A DNA stretch of 64,000 nt from Phaeosaccion multiseriatum (GCA_965112735.1 OZ218957.1:992001-1056000); one strand, 5' to 3'; counted from the stretch's first letter, positions 1 through 13,027 are shown. Notes: generated by a model not told the origin, from the letters alone. Numbers and translations: made by a program.

Positions 1-1509
1 TTGCTGTTGCTGCTGTTGCTTCCGTTGCTAATGCATCCCCAACTGTTGCTGTTGTTTCTCCTGCTTCATCTTGTACCTCGATACCCTCTTCATTTTCCTC
101 CACGCCATCAGCCTCACCCTGCTTCTTCTCCTCGTCATTCTCCTCCTCCTCCGCGTCTTCCTGATCCGTGAGGTCAACGCCCCCCCCCTCTTGATCGTCG
201 TGATGGCCTTCCTCTTCAATACCCTCCATCACCATCTGCCCCTTCTCGCTTGTCACCCTTACGACCCCCTCCTCTGTAGGCGTAGTGCCATTCACCAAAT
301 CAGCATCCTCAGGAGATGGAGATGGAGACCCATCACCTTGCTGGTCAGGTGCCAAAGAAGCGCCTGCATGAACATCTGGGTCCTCCTTACCCCCCTCTGG
401 GACGGGAGGAAAGAGCAGCCCCTTCTTGGCCAGTAGGAGGTAGGCCTGACGAGCGAAAGCAGCAAAGACGCGGCCAGTGAGTAATTGAGTAACATCGACC
501 CATCCTCCTCCTCAGTCCCATAGAGATCAGACCAGCGCTGCTCTTTCCTCTCTCCCTCCCTCCCTCTCTCCCCCACTCCTTCCCTCCCTCACCTGCACAA
601 TATGAGCGTATTCTCTGGAGGAGAAATGGCCGCAAATGCCCGTCACCGCATTATCCACGCGAGACTGAGGCGCACGCACGCACGCACGCACGCACGATGA
701 TTGAGAGGAGCACAGATAAACACCACAGATGACAGCAGAGGGGTACCACAGATGGCAGCAGAGGAGCACCAACATGAGCATGGCCATCAATGTATGTATC
801 ACTGTCATAAACGGCAGAGACCATGTGGGGTGTGAGGATGGGGGGGCCTACAAGCAGCGATCGAGGCGCTTCGGGGGCGAGCAAGGCACGCACAAAGCAT
901 AAGGAACACACTCCCCCCTGCCCTGCCCTGCCTTGCCCATCCATTGCCATCCCCTGTCTGGCCCTACCCTGCCTCGCCCTGTACCTTGGTGTCTGGCAGC
1001 AGCCTGATGAGCCTCATCTTGACCCCTCGCAGCAGACCTAACCTCGAAAGGGACAGGCGCTGACCCTTACTCTTGCCCTCTTCGTCGTCAGCGCCTCCGT
1101 CCGTTCCGCCCACCTCCACTCCCCCTCCCCCTCCCTCTCTCTGCTGCTCCTCCTCCGTGGTGGTGGTATGCCTGCGTGGAAGAGCTCCTCCCCCCTCCAC
1201 CCCCTCCTCCTCGTGGTCTTTCAGGGCTTCCAGCATGATATCTGCCGTCTCAATGGCCTCCACAAAGCGGCCCGACTTCATCGCCTCATTGCAGGCCTCT
1301 TCCCCGCTTAAGAACTGCACACAGGACAGGCAGACCAAATAGGTACACAGGCACGCAGGAAGGGATCGATGGTGTGGTGCAGTCGGTTTCAGATCTCTCT
1401 CGATTCCCCTCTCCCTCTCGTCTCTACGTCTCTCTCTCTTCTCCTCTCTCCCTCTCCCCCCCAACACCTACCCACCCACTTCTTGGCCACTCAGCTCTCT
1501 CTCTCTCCC

Positions 1510-1545
<36 letters not shown>

Positions 1546-2486
1546 GTCCGTCTGCCTGCCCCTCTCCCTCTCTGTCCCTTCCTCTCTCTCCCCACTTACC
1601 TCCTGAACCTTGTCGAGAAGGAGGAGGACATTCCTCATGCGCTGCTGCCGCTCGTGAGCGCTCAGGGCCGTGAGTACGCTGTCGCAGTTGGAGGTCTGTG
1701 AACACAACACACACACATACACACACACGTCCATACATGCACGCACACACGCACACATAGACGCAGAGAGAAAGAACAGAGGCCGCAAAGATACAAGGGG
1801 CAAGACAAAAGGAGAGAAGGGGGTGACGCAAGGTGGAAGCGCGTGAGAGGAGGGGAGAGAAACACCCACCACCACCAACACCACCGCCCATCCACTGCCA
1901 TCCATCCCGGCACTTGCCCACTACCCACCCACTGCCATCCTTCTCACCTTGGCCGTGCGTAGACGCCGCCGCAGATTGGAAACTTGCACACCGAGCCGCA
2001 CCAGATCAAGATCCACAGCCTGGACCTGGGTGGGCCACACCAGGAGGTGAGCGTGTTGATGATACAGAGGGAGGGAGGGAGGGAGGGAGGGAGGGAGGGA
2101 CGGAAGGGTTGGTGGGTAAGCCTAGGTCATATAGAGAGGACACTCCCCCCTCCCTCCCCTCCACGTGCGCGCAGAGAACCACACACCCGCCACCCCTCTT
2201 TAGCGCCCAACCCGGCCCCACCCATTGACTTAGTATTATCACCCACCTGCTTCATGCCCTCAACGAGCTCTACATGGTTGAGCTTGATGACCTCAGTGAG
2301 CTTCTTGGTGAGGGCGGCCTTTGCTATGTCCTTCTCGCGCAGCTCCACCTCCAAGTACTCGTCGTGCTCCTCCAGAGAGGCCTGATCAGAGGAGGGGGGC
2401 GAGAGGAGGGGGAGAAGGGTTGAGGGAGGAGGAGATTAGTACATACCCACCCAGCCACCTACCCACCCACCCACACATACACACAC

Positions 2487-2523
<37 letters not shown>

Positions 2524-3317
2524 GGCATGTCGTCTATGATGTGCACAACGGGATCGAAGTCTTTGTCGTAGAAGCGACTGTCCAGCGAGGCCACCACCTG
2601 CAGGAAGAGGGGGTGAGTAAGCGGGAGAGTGAGTGAGGAAGTGAGGGGGGGGGGGAAGGAGGGAGTGGGTGACGACCCTTCTCCTCTCTGAGCTCCTTGG
2701 GGCCGACCGCTGTTGCTTCCCAGCCATGAGAAGCCTACCACGCCCAGGGTCAGTCGGTGTGTGTGCCTCTATCCGTCCAGCCCCCCCTCGAAAGGGATTT
2801 GCTCTTCCTCTCTCTCTCTCGTTGCTCTGCTCTTCCTCTATGAATCTCTCTGTCTCTCTCTCTCTCTCTCACACACACACACCTCGTCGTCGCTCCTCAG
2901 CTTGATGACAGACCAAGGCACCTCTCCTTCATTATCCTCGTCGCTTTCGTCACTCTCGTCGTCTTCCAAGCCGCCGCCTTCCTCTGCCTTGAGGGCTATA
3001 AACTTCAGAGGCGCCTCGTTGCGCCGTCGCGTCTTGGGTGAGAGAGTGGCCACAGCTGCGGCCGCGGAGGATACTGCTTCCGCCGCTGCCTTCGCCGCCG
3101 CGGCCGCTTTGATGGAGGGAGAAAACTCATACACCCGCTGCAAGTGCAGCTGGTGTTGCCGGGCCCTCTCCTGCGCCATGCGCTTCTCCGTGCGCTCCAC
3201 AGCCGAAGACTCCTCCCCCCAGAGAGAGGGGTCGCAGAGGGCCTGGAGCGTATCATCAACCTCCTTCAAGTCCACCTTCCCGGCAGCCTCCATCATGGAC
3301 TCCTTCAGCGACTTCAT
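1..3317 (-). CDS. VPS50: VPS50/syndetin-like subunit of the EARP/GARP tethering complex (partial, C-terminus beyond the window)
   Basis: Probable syndetin, a subunit of the endosome-associated recycling tether. Seven exons fit by phase: 2883-3317, 2523-2597, 2247-2381, 1948-2025, 1600-1695, 985-1314 and 593-664; an eighth runs from about 500 to the window edge. An acidic N-terminus leads to the segment SRFYDKDFDPVVHII, then to a helical region (VQAVDLDLVRLGVQVSNLRR) followed by a block of the LLLLDKVQE type. Next come AMKSGRFVEAIETADIMLEAL and a SREYAHIVQ block, in the order seen in VPS50 N-terminal regions. Exon 6 carries a low-complexity Glu/Gly insert. The acceptor of exon 8 could not be fixed in phase; the preferred frame reads VFAAFARQAYLLLAKKG and then turns very acidic. 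It is divergent from the protease gene at 3945. Family call is from recalled motifs; VPS54 is the main alternative. Confidence 0.68.
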
Positions 3318-3944
3318 TGTGGCTCACTCAGCTCGACCTACGTCTCCACTCCTGCTCACTCTGAAGTCAAAGACGCTGGAGAGAGAGAGAGAGAAGACCA
3401 GAGAGAGAAGACCAGCAGTTTGGCCTCTCAACATTGGTGTCCCATTTCTTGAGATGTGTCCGCAGCACGACCGGTCAGCTCCCGCCACTCTGGTACGTCT
3501 CCTCCCATTCACCTATTGTCTAATTAAACCATCGTCCTCGCTAGTCGTGGTGTATGGGAGAGGGAGAGAGGAAAGAATGGCAAAAGACCACCGAGCTGAA
3601 ACTGCGGGTCAACATTCATTCCCTCTGTTCCCCTTCTTCCTCTCCCTCCTCTCTACTACTTAGCCTACAACTACTACGACTTGTGCTTCTGCTGCTTCTA
3701 CTGTTTCTGGTTCTGGGATACCTGGGACGGCGCGGTATAGACCACGCGTCAGTAGAGAAAGAGGACGGATTCATCTTTTCATTTCAAATCAAAAGGGCAC
3801 CTCGAGGGGAAGGAAGACGCGTGTTTCGCTGCAATGATGTAGCAGACTCAGAGCACGGGTCTTTCTGGTGCTAGGGAAAGCGTCACCTTCACTACAACTC
3901 TGCGTTACGATTCACTCACCTCGATTTTGGCGGGATACCGCACC
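3318..3944. promoter_or_regulatory. divergent intergenic region between VPS50-like and USP genes
   Basis: This 627-bp gap separates two divergent start codons, so it must hold both promoters. It contains CT-rich stretches and a short AT-richer part near 3520-3720. I see no clear TATA box and no further gene. The USP start at 3945 has a strong context (CACCATGG). Confidence 0.45.
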
Positions 3945-5174
3945 ATGGAGGGCTTGACGGTGGCAATCCCTCTGCTGGAGGTGTTCAGGAAGGGGAGAAA
4001 GGATTCTAGGTGGAACGCTTTGGAGCTTCATGTCAGCACTGATGTTGCCGGAGGAGGCCACGTTATTCCGTGCCACAAAAATGGGTCTGAATTCACCAGG
4101 ACAGAGAACAAGAAGCTGTGGATCAAGGTGAGCAAGAGCCTGCCTCTTCACCCACTCGGGGCCGCGCTTCACTTCCTCTCCCTTTCTCTCTTTCTACTCT
4201 TGTCTTCGCATCTTCCCGTAACGCAAAGACCCCCCCCTCTCTTCCCCCCCCCCCCCCCCCCCACCCCCATTCCTCTTTCTTGCTTTGCCGCCGCTCAGCT
4301 CACCGAGTTGGAAGTGGAGACTCTAAATGACATGAAGCCGGCCAACGTTCTCTACAACAAGACGACTAAGCTCAAGTTCCCCATCTCAGTCAAGAAAAAG
4401 ATGACAGAAAAGATTCAGCAGGCCTTTGTCCAACGCGTGACTGAGGAGAGTGAGGCGGCCAGGAAGGGGGGGAAGCGTATAGTGGCAGCGGCAGCGGCAG
4501 CCCCGACAGCAGCAAGAGCGCGCGTAACCCCTCCCACCAGCAGCAGAAGGCAAGGACCCTCCATCGAGAGGACAGCAGGCACAACCGGAGGAGGATGGAG
4601 GGGGGTAGAAAGGCCCACTGATCGCAAAAGAAGACGGACGGACGGCGGCGGGGCCAGCACGGCTGGAGGCAGCAGCCGCAAGAAGGGGCCTTTTGAGGTA
4701 TGGGAGGATGCACGAGGGGACGGAAGGGTCCCGAGCGGGGACGAGGGTGCGGCCGAAGCTCGTGGGAAGGAGCGTACAACCAACGCGTGTGGCGGCGAAG
4801 GGAGGCCGCGGAGAGAGCCGCCGACGCCGACGAAAGCAGGTTCGAAGGGAGGAAGGGAGGAAGAGGCGGTTGCTTGCTTGGGACGGTGATTGAGGGGGGC
4901 CTAGAAGAAAATACTTGTGTATATCTGCCTCCCGTTTGCCTGTCTGCATTCCCCTCGCGTGATGGAAGGGGGTGTAAATCACAGCCGACTAGGCTACAAG
5001 GTTACTCCACATCGTAACCGCGCCACCGCTCCTCCCTTTGTCCTCCCATGTCCCCCACCCCACCCCACCCCATCGGACGACTTTCACCAATTACGTAGCT
5101 CCCGTAGGACAGGGCGCGAAACCGAGCGCAAGAGGAGGAGGGATGGGCCCCACTGCCAGTCGCTACTTCAGCGC

Positions 5175-5205
<31 letters not shown>

Positions 5206-7458
5206 GCCTTCGGAGGGGGGTTGGACGTGAGTCCTGTGCGAAACCACAGCCCCGTGCGGCACGTCGGTCCCGCGAAGCGCAACGGCGGCACTGCCCTGAA
5301 AGCGCTTACGTCCGGCCGAGGAGGAGGAGGAGGAGGAGGAGGAGGAGGAGGAGGAGGAGGAGGAGGAGGCTCGATGAGTTCAAGGAGGGACTCTATGGCG
5401 CTCTTCCTTGGCGGGGGACAAGCGCGGCAGCAGCAGCAGCAACAGCAGGGGCAGCAGTTGGTGATACAGCAGCACGGGCTGGGGCAAGGGCACAGGGGCG
5501 GGGCGGCGCGCGGAGGAGGGGAAAGGGGGAGGGGGGCGAAGCTGCAGAGGAAGCTTACGTACAACACACATCGCAACGTGTTATTCGAGGTACCATTTGC
5601 CTGGCCACATAGGAATGATTGGACTGTACTACCAATGCAGGGAGAGGGAGGTGGCAGAGGGAGAGGGAGGGAGGGAGGGAGGGAGGGAGGGAGGGAGGGA
5701 GAAAGGGAGGTTGTTCTCGTTCAACGGCCCTCCTTGCCCTCTTTCGTGCCTCTTTCGTGGCCGAAGCCGTCTCATCACCCCCCACCCACATACTTCCTCA
5801 CACGCATGTTGCATCGTTGTGTCCGTCCGTCCGCCCCCCCACCCCCATCGAGCAGACCAAACCAAGTTTGCACAACCCGTACAGCAGCAGCAGCAGCAGC
5901 GCCGCCCCCTCTTCCACTCTCGGCGTGGCTTTGGCGGGCACCGGGCTGCGCAACCTCGGCAACACGTGCTACATGAACGCCGTGCTGCAGGTGCGTACGG
6001 TATGGTGCTGACAACCGCTCGATGGATACATGACCTCTCCATCTCTCCCTCTTCCTCTCTCTCACCCTCTCCCTCTCCTTCTCCCTCTTCCTCTCCCTCT
6101 CTTTCTCCCTCTCTCCCTCTTCCTCTCCCTCTCCCTCTCGTTCTCCCTCTCCATCTCTCTCCCTCTCTCTCCCTCTCCCTCTCCCTCTCGTTCTCCCTCT
6201 CCATCTCTCTCCCTCTCTCTCCCTCTCCCTCTCCCTCTCCCTCCGGTTCTCCCTCTCCCCCTCCCTCTCCCTCTCCCCCTACCCTTTTAATGATCCACTC
6301 ATCGCAGGGGCTGCTGGCTCTGCCCTCCTTCGTCAGCGATCTCCAGTCCACCCCCTGGGTCTCTGCCATGGTGGATAAGCTCAGGGAGGAGGAGCGGGTC
6401 CGGCAGCTTAGCAAAGCGCAGAAGGAGAAGGAGAACTCCGCCTCCGCCCTCGCTCAGCTTTCAGCAACGGGAGGTGTGACAGTTTCAGCAGCAGCAGCAG
6501 CAGCAGCAGGCACGGCCACCACAAGTGGGGACGAGAAGCCAAGCTCTACACTGGCACTCTACAAGGTGGGGGCTGAAGAGAGAGAGAGGGCCTTAGAGCC
6601 AAGGGGAGAGGACAAGAGGACAAGTGGAGACGGGAGAGGAATGGTAAATTGGGGTGGGGGGGTAGATAGGGAGGGGAGGGGGGGGGAGAAAGAGGAGGAG
6701 ATCACAAAGTAAGCAGCCGCGTCGCGAGCAGCAGGGCAGGGGAAGGGAGGGGTTGAGTCCGGAGTGTATGCCTTACTGCTACTCACAACACACACAACTC
6801 TGGGATGCGCCGTGCCTCTCCTCTCTCCTACCTCTTTTGTCGCAGGCGCTCTTGCTCCTCTCGGTGGCAGCGCGCCCCTCTACAGGCAACTCCACGCTCA
6901 ATCCGGCTCATTTGAAGAGAGCAATGGGCGTGCACACCGCCGCGTTTGCTGGCAACTACCAGCAGGCAAGTTGGGTGTCCGGGTGCCCGAGTGTTGGCGC
7001 ATCCATACATGCCGGGTGTGTGGATGAGTGCTTGATAGTTGCCCTCTCCCTCTCTCTCTTCCCTCTCTTCTCTCCCTCTTCTCTCTCGCTCTGTGTGACT
7101 CTCTCTACTGCTTGTTCTTGGGGCGGTGTATAGCCGCTTCCTTCACTCTGTTGTGCTCTTTTTACACTCTTACGTTGCTCCACTACCGCCTATTAATGTA
7201 TTTTACCCTCTATTGTGCTCTTTATTCAAAAGGACGCGCACGAGTTCCTGAGTGAGGCGCTGAGCGTGTTGGAGGAGGAGTTAGAGCCGCTCGTACCTTA
7301 TGTGGCGCGGAGGGTGAAGAGGGGGGGGGCGCCGACGGAACACAAGCGAAGTGAGGACGAGGGGGAGAAGGAGGACCCGCGCCTGCTGCAAGGAAAGGAG
7401 GAGGTTGCACCGAAGGAGGGAGGAAGCCAGGCGTTGGCCACTGTCCGTGCTGATATCT

Positions 7459-7495
<37 letters not shown>

Positions 7496-10400
7496 GAAGG
7501 AAGGGCTGCTACAGAGAGAGGAGGAGGCGATGCCCAAGAGGGGGGGGGGGCTTGCCTTGGCCACTGTCCGTCAAGATATCAGCAGCAGCAGCAGCAGCAG
7601 CCACCGCAGCGGGAAGGAGGCTGATGCTTCTGCGGGAGAGAGCACCGAGGTGGCCCCGGCCCCGACCCCGCGGGCGAGCACAAGCGGCAGCGGAGAAGGA
7701 GGAGGAGGAGGAGGAGGAGGAGGAGGAGGAGGAGGAGGAGGAGGAGGAGGAGGAGGAGGAGGAGGAGGAGGAGGTGGTGGTGGTTGTGTTGGTGGTGGTG
7801 GTGGTGGTGGTGGTTGTGGTGGTAGCGCCTCGCCTTCGCAAGAGGAGCAGGAAGATCAACAGAAAGAGCTTGTGGCGAGGACGACTCTGCCCACGATGCG
7901 TAACTTCCACGCTGAGGTGCAGGTCACACTCACGTGCAGCAACGCCCAGTGCAGCTACAAGCGACACAAGAGGGAGTTTTATAGAGACTTTTCGCTCGAC
8001 TTGACGGATGATGCTGCTGAAGGAGGAGGAGGAGGAGGAGGAGACGGCGACTGCTCCTTAAGCAGCAACACTGCATATAGTGGTGGTGGTGGTGGTGGTG
8101 GTGGTGGTGGTGGTGGTGATGGTGATGGTGGTGGCAGTAGCATCAGCAGAGGATTGAGTGGTGCCTCGGCCAGTGCAGCGCTGGAGAATGCAACGTCCCT
8201 GGAGGCGCTGCTGAAGAAGTTCTTCGCCTCCACGGAGCTCCTTCTGGACTGCGAGCGCTGCGCTGCGAAGGAAGTCCACGCGGACTACAAGCTTTTGGCC
8301 TTGCCGAGCGTGCTGCTGCTGCATATTAAGCGATTCAAGTATCGGCCGAGCACAGAGAGGTAGGGGGGAGGGAGGGAGGGAGGGAGGGAGGGAGGGAGGG
8401 AGGGAGGGGGGGAGGGAGGGGGGGAGGGAGGGACGGACGGAGGGACGGACGGAGAGAGGGAAGGAGGGAGGAGGGTTGGGGGAGGGGAGGGAGGGTCCTC
8501 ACTCATGGCGAGCCGTTGTCCTTGCCCGTTTGTGTGTATGCGTGTGTGTGTGTGTGTGTGTGCTCACCAATCGCATGCTCTCTCTCCCCCTGTGTGCATC
8601 TCTCTCGCTCGCCGTGGTGCCATGTCTCCATCCGTTGTCGGTCGGTCGTCGTCCTTTTTCACCTCAGTTACGCCAAAATCACACGGCCTGTGGACGTGCC
8701 GTTGCATTTGGACGTTGCTGCGTACTGCTCCAAGTACACGGCCAACAGCGTGTGGAGTGCGCCCTTGGGTGCTGCTTGCGAGGTGTGAATGACTCGGCGG
8801 ATAGGATGGGGTGGGACGCAGTGGATGGCAGTGGATGGGATGGGATGGAATGGGTCATGGATGTTTGTGCTTGAGCTCCAACGCGGCCCGTCGTGTCTGT
8901 GTGGATACTCCTGTTGTGGGCATTGCGATCCTGGCCTGTATTAGTGAAAGAGTGAAAGACTTCTTCTCACCAGTCGTCTCTCTCTCTATTGTTGCGCTTG
9001 CACTTTGCACTTTGCGCTTTGTGGCCGGCGTTGGGGGGGGGGGGGCAGGTCGACGCGTTGGAGGAGGCAGGGATGAAGCTCGACGAGACTAAGTGCCGGC
9101 CTCTTGGGCCCTCCCGGTCAGGGACGGTGAGGGCCTTCACCTCGAGCAAAGACGACAGCTCAGCGGTCATGAGGACGCCCGAAAAGAGCAAGATAAAGGG
9201 AAGGAATCTCCCCATGGTACGATACATCATGTCATGGTCATGCGAGGAGAGAGCGAGTTAGAGGGGCTGTGGGGTTGTTCGTGGGCGGTGCGGGGGGGGG
9301 GGGGGGGTGTATTCCGTCATTGGACATCAGAGCCGGCCACAACCGTTACAGAGCAAAAGACCCAGAGACCTACTTGCCTCGCTCAGTCCTGACCCTGCAT
9401 CAAGGCCTCAACCCCCCCCCCCCTCTCCACCTCAGTTCTCACCCTGACCTAAAGAATCCCCCCCCCCCCCCCCGGCCCTCTCCATGCCTATGCCCATGTC
9501 TATCAGGGGACGGGCTCCGGGCTGGCTTGCTCACCCATTGTGCTAGACTCCGCCTTCACACAAGAGGCGTGCACCAGCAGCTTGCCAACTTCCCTTGCCA
9601 CCGCCCCTCACAGCCTGGCGGGAGAGGGCAAAGAGAACCTGGCCACAGGGAGCCACTTGGGTTTGGGCGGGGGGCAAGGCAGCTTTGGGAGCCCAAGCAG
9701 AGTAAGCCCCAAGTCTGGCTTCAAGGCGTCGGTGGCGAGAAAGCGGAGCAGAGAGGCCGAGGGCGCGTCTGGCCTTGGCTCTGGGGCTGTGAAGGATGGT
9801 GGGGATCGATGGGAAAGCACGTCTCCTCCCCACGCTCTGGCAAGGCTTGTCCCGGACGGCGAGTCGTCCAACAACAGCGGCGGCGGTGAGAGTGAGAGAG
9901 GGAAGAATATTTTTTCCAACTTTGCCTTTTCCTCCGGTAGCGGGCCGAACAGCGACTCTCAGAGTCAGACGGGACAGACAGACTACCTTGGGGCCATCAA
10001 GGGAACACCTCCGAGGGGGAGGGGGGCATCAGCATCGATAGACGAGTCTTTCATCAAGTGTGCAAGGGAAGCGGAGGAAGAGGAGCTTCACAGGGCGATG
10101 CAAGAGTCTGAAGCTCTCTCTTTGGCCAATGCTGCGCGTATCACCACCACCGAGGCGGCGGGGGATGGGGACGGCTTCGAAGAGCAAATGGAAAGGGCAC
10201 GACAAGCCTCGGTGCGTGAGGCTCAAGCTGGAGCTGGGGTTGGGGCTGCGGCATGTGAGGGACAAGTCCACCACCGGGCCATGGCGGTGAGCGAAGAGGA
10301 GGAGCAGCAGCAGATCGAAAGGGCGTGTGCGCAGAGTGCGGAGGAGGAAAAGAAGCGCAGCAGTCGTACTGGAGGCGTTGAAGCTCCGTCCGCTCCATGG

Positions 10401-11507
10401 GTATGTTCCCTGTGCACCCTTGAGAACCCCGCGGGTGCGTCCAAGTGCGAGGTCTGTGGGAACGAAGCTCAAGTCGAGCCAGAGCCCGAGGAGGCTACGC
10501 GTCGAGGAGAGGTAGGGGTGGGGGTGAGCGTCGAGCCTTGGACGTGTGACGCATGCACCACTGTGAACGATGCAGCCTCACGTGTGTGCCAAAGCTGCGA
10601 AGCGCCCCGTGATGCTGATTTCGCTTCGCTCCTGTCGCACGATGCGGGCGGCTGGGGGCGGCGTGAGGAGGAGACACAGCGGCCTAGAGATTTGGAGGCG
10701 ATGGAGATTGAGTTGGAAATGCCCTCTATGGGCTCTATGGGGGCGGGGATGGCCTCTGGGTCTCGGCCGATGTGCGTCTTGCCAGTGGAGAGGGACGGAG
10801 AGATGCAGGGTGCCGAAGGAGGAGGAGGAGGGGGGGGAGGAGGAGGAGGGGAAGGAGGAGAGGGAGGAGGAGGAGGAGGAGAGGGAGGAGGAGGAGGAGG
10901 AGGAGGAGGAGGAGGAGGAGGAGGAGGAGGAGCGGGTGAAGGTGCAGTGCCACGTGTTGAGAGCACCGCGGAGGAAGACGGCGGAAGTGCTTGGACTCCG
11001 CCCCTCATCGAGCGAGCACCACCACTCAGGAGCAAGGTACACTCACGGGATGGTTGACGCTGCGGGTGGGCTCTCCTTGGGGGGGCTCTTGCTTGTTATC
11101 TCACACTCGCACCAAGCATCTAACCCCTCTGCCTGCTCCGCTCTACTGCTCCGCTCTACTGCTGCTGCTGCTGCTGCTGCTGCTGTGCTTTCCCCATGCA
11201 TTGATGCATTGTGCCTCACTGCGGCTGCGAACAGTTTACACTCCGAAGTGTGGTCCACCACCTTGGGGAAACGGCCATTGTTGGGCACTACGTTACCGAC
11301 GTGCTTCCGAAGGGGGGCGGAGGAGGAGCAAAGGAAGGGGCCAAGGGGTGCTGCGGAGAGGTCAAGGGCGAGGGCATTAAGGAGGAGGAGCAGTGGCGGC
11401 GCTTCGACGACAGCAGCGTGCGGGCCGTGGGGGAGGAGGACGTGCTCGGCAGGCAAGCCAAGAAGAGCGCGTACATCGCCTTCTACGTTCGCGACGAGGC
11501 CCACTAA
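3945..11507 (+). CDS. large ubiquitin-specific protease with UIM-like helices and two RanBP2-type zinc fingers inside the catalytic domain
   Basis: Cysteine deubiquitinase of the USP family, about 1594 residues. Eleven phase-consistent exons: 3945-4127, 4299-4697, 5113-5589, 5856-5990, 6308-6565, 6846-6965, 7233-8359, 8668-8782, 9049-9216, 9507-11036 and 11235-11507. The Cys box GLRNLGNTCYMNAVLQ puts the nucleophile near residue 391. The QQDAHEF motif is formed across the exon 6/7 junction. Zinc-ribbon pairs CSNAQC and CERC lie near 760 and 864, and the His box with GHY is near 1522, so the core looks active. Between the ribbon and the His box are UIM-like helices (EEEELHRAMQESEAL and neighbours, about 1165-1280). 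Two W-x-C-x2-C-x3-N-x6-C-x2-C fingers follow near 1291 and 1338. Long Gly, Ser and Gln runs interrupt it. Intron 6 is GC-AG. The layout recalls USP37, which carries UIMs in its catalytic domain; the N-terminal 110 residues may be PH-like, which is not proven. Confidence 0.93.
5650..5703 (+). repeat. (GGGA)n microsatellite in USP intron 3
   Basis: A run of GGGA units lies in the 5590-5855 intron on the sense strand. It is G-quadruplex-prone in principle. Confidence 0.85.
6040..6290 (+). repeat. pyrimidine tract (CTCTCC)n filling USP intron 4
   Basis: About 250 bp of nearly pure CT made of TCCCTC-type units. It includes a duplicated segment of roughly 50 bp (CGTTCTCCCTCTCCATCTCT at 6139 and again at 6189). 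It ends just before the acceptor at 6307. Confidence 0.85.
7693..7830 (+). repeat. coding GGA/GGT trinucleotide repeat (poly-glycine) in USP exon 7
   Basis: GGA codons, then GGT codons, encode about 44 nearly uninterrupted glycines inside the reading frame. Shorter copies occur at 8022-8042 and 8080-8120. They sit in variable insertions outside the catalytic motifs. Confidence 0.85.
8362..8482 (+). repeat. (GGGA)n tract at the start of USP intron 7
   Basis: About 120 bp of GGGA/GGGG units begin directly after the donor site at 8360. The G-rich strand is the RNA-sense strand. Confidence 0.85.
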
Positions 11508-11752
11508 GCTTCCTGGGAATGGCCACATCTTAGGTGGTTGTAATCTATTACACCCTTAAGTGCCATCTATAGTTGTCTAAAGTAAAGAGGGGCTGTGAGA
11601 GGCGTGATGATGTAAATCCAACTCAGGGGAAAAAATATGAGTTTAGGCTGTTCGGTACGCTTGTTTCCGGCGCCCCATTCTCGCCCACTTGATGTTCGTG
11701 TGCTGTTGCGAGGGCCCTTTTTCCTCTCCCTTCCAACAAGTCCGGTCTTCAG

Positions 11753-12982
11753 ATGAGAGTTCTCGTGGGCGTCAAGCGCGTCATAGACTATGCCGTTAAA
11801 GTCCGGGTTAACCAAGCTAAGACGGGTGAGAGAGAGAGGATTTCCCCCTCTTTCTGCTCTCCAACACTGTACCGACTCCAGACTTACTTCCCCCCACCTC
11901 GCCCCCTTCCTCCCGTTCTCGCCCCTCTCCCACCCAGCGGTTGAGCTCCAGAATGTAAAAATGTCCATGAACCCGTTCTGTGAGAACGCCTTGGAGGAAG
12001 CCGTCCGACTCAAGGACGAGAAGCACGCCTCTGAGGTGCTTGCAGTCTCCATCGGCCCCAAGAGCTGTCAAGAGACGCTGCGTACGGCCCTCGCCATGGG
12101 GGCGGACAAGGCCATCCACGTGATGGCAGATATGCGCATGGACCAGGAGCTGCAGCCGCTAGCGGTGGCCAAGCTCCTCGCCAAGCTCGCGCAGGACAAC
12201 AAGGCGGACTTGGTGCTGCTGGGTAAGCAGGCAAGTGCAAGTGCGGCTTGCAAAGAGTAGGGCAACCAAGGCTAAAATGCTCCTTGTAGCAGAGATGCCG
12301 TATATAGCTGTGCGATGAGAGCATCCGCTGCCTGGTTTCCAACTGCTGCCCCTGTAGCCGGACGGAGGAAGTATAGACCATGGCATCCCCGCGAGCAGGG
12401 GGGAGACGGAAGTGGACAGTGATGCGTGACTCCCCTCAATGCCACGCCAAGATCGCTACCACATACCCTACAATGGGGTACACGTATGCCGCACCCATGC
12501 CCTTACACTCTCTCCCTCCCCTGTCCCCTGTCCCAGGCGATTGACGGCGATTTTAGTCAAACAGGACCGATGACTGCGGGGTTGCTCGGCTGGCCTCAGG
12601 CGACGTTCGCGGCCTCAGTGGAGGCAGGGGAGAAGGGGGCATTGACAGTCGAGCGGGAGACAGACACAGGCACGCAGACGGTGCGACTCTCTCTGCCCGC
12701 CGTAGTGACGGCAGATCTGCGGCTCAACGAACCACGCTACGCCACCCTACCAAACATCATGAAGGTAAAATGAAACAGACGTGTGGGGCGTCCTTTCTCT
12801 CTTCTTTGTGGGATTTTTTTCTCCCCCCGCTCCTCTTGACTTGTCCATCCTGGAGGAAGGCGGGGAAAGGTCAACTCTGTCTCGCACTACGCCTCCCCTT
12901 ATCCCAACACACAAACGCGGCTCGCCTCAAAGCTGAATGTGCCCTCTTTGGCTGACTACTTTCACCCCTCTTTCTCGTCGGC

Positions 12983-13027
<45 letters not shown>

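Noticed and set aside
4917-5612. Plus-strand frame with poly-Gln and poly-Arg overlapping USP exon 3
   Set aside because: The alternative frame fits phase with exons 2 and 4 at both ends; this one does not.
7351-8004. Long alternative-frame and antisense open frames across the USP glycine repeats
   Set aside because: They are open only because of trinucleotide repeats; the catalytic motifs lie in the other frame.
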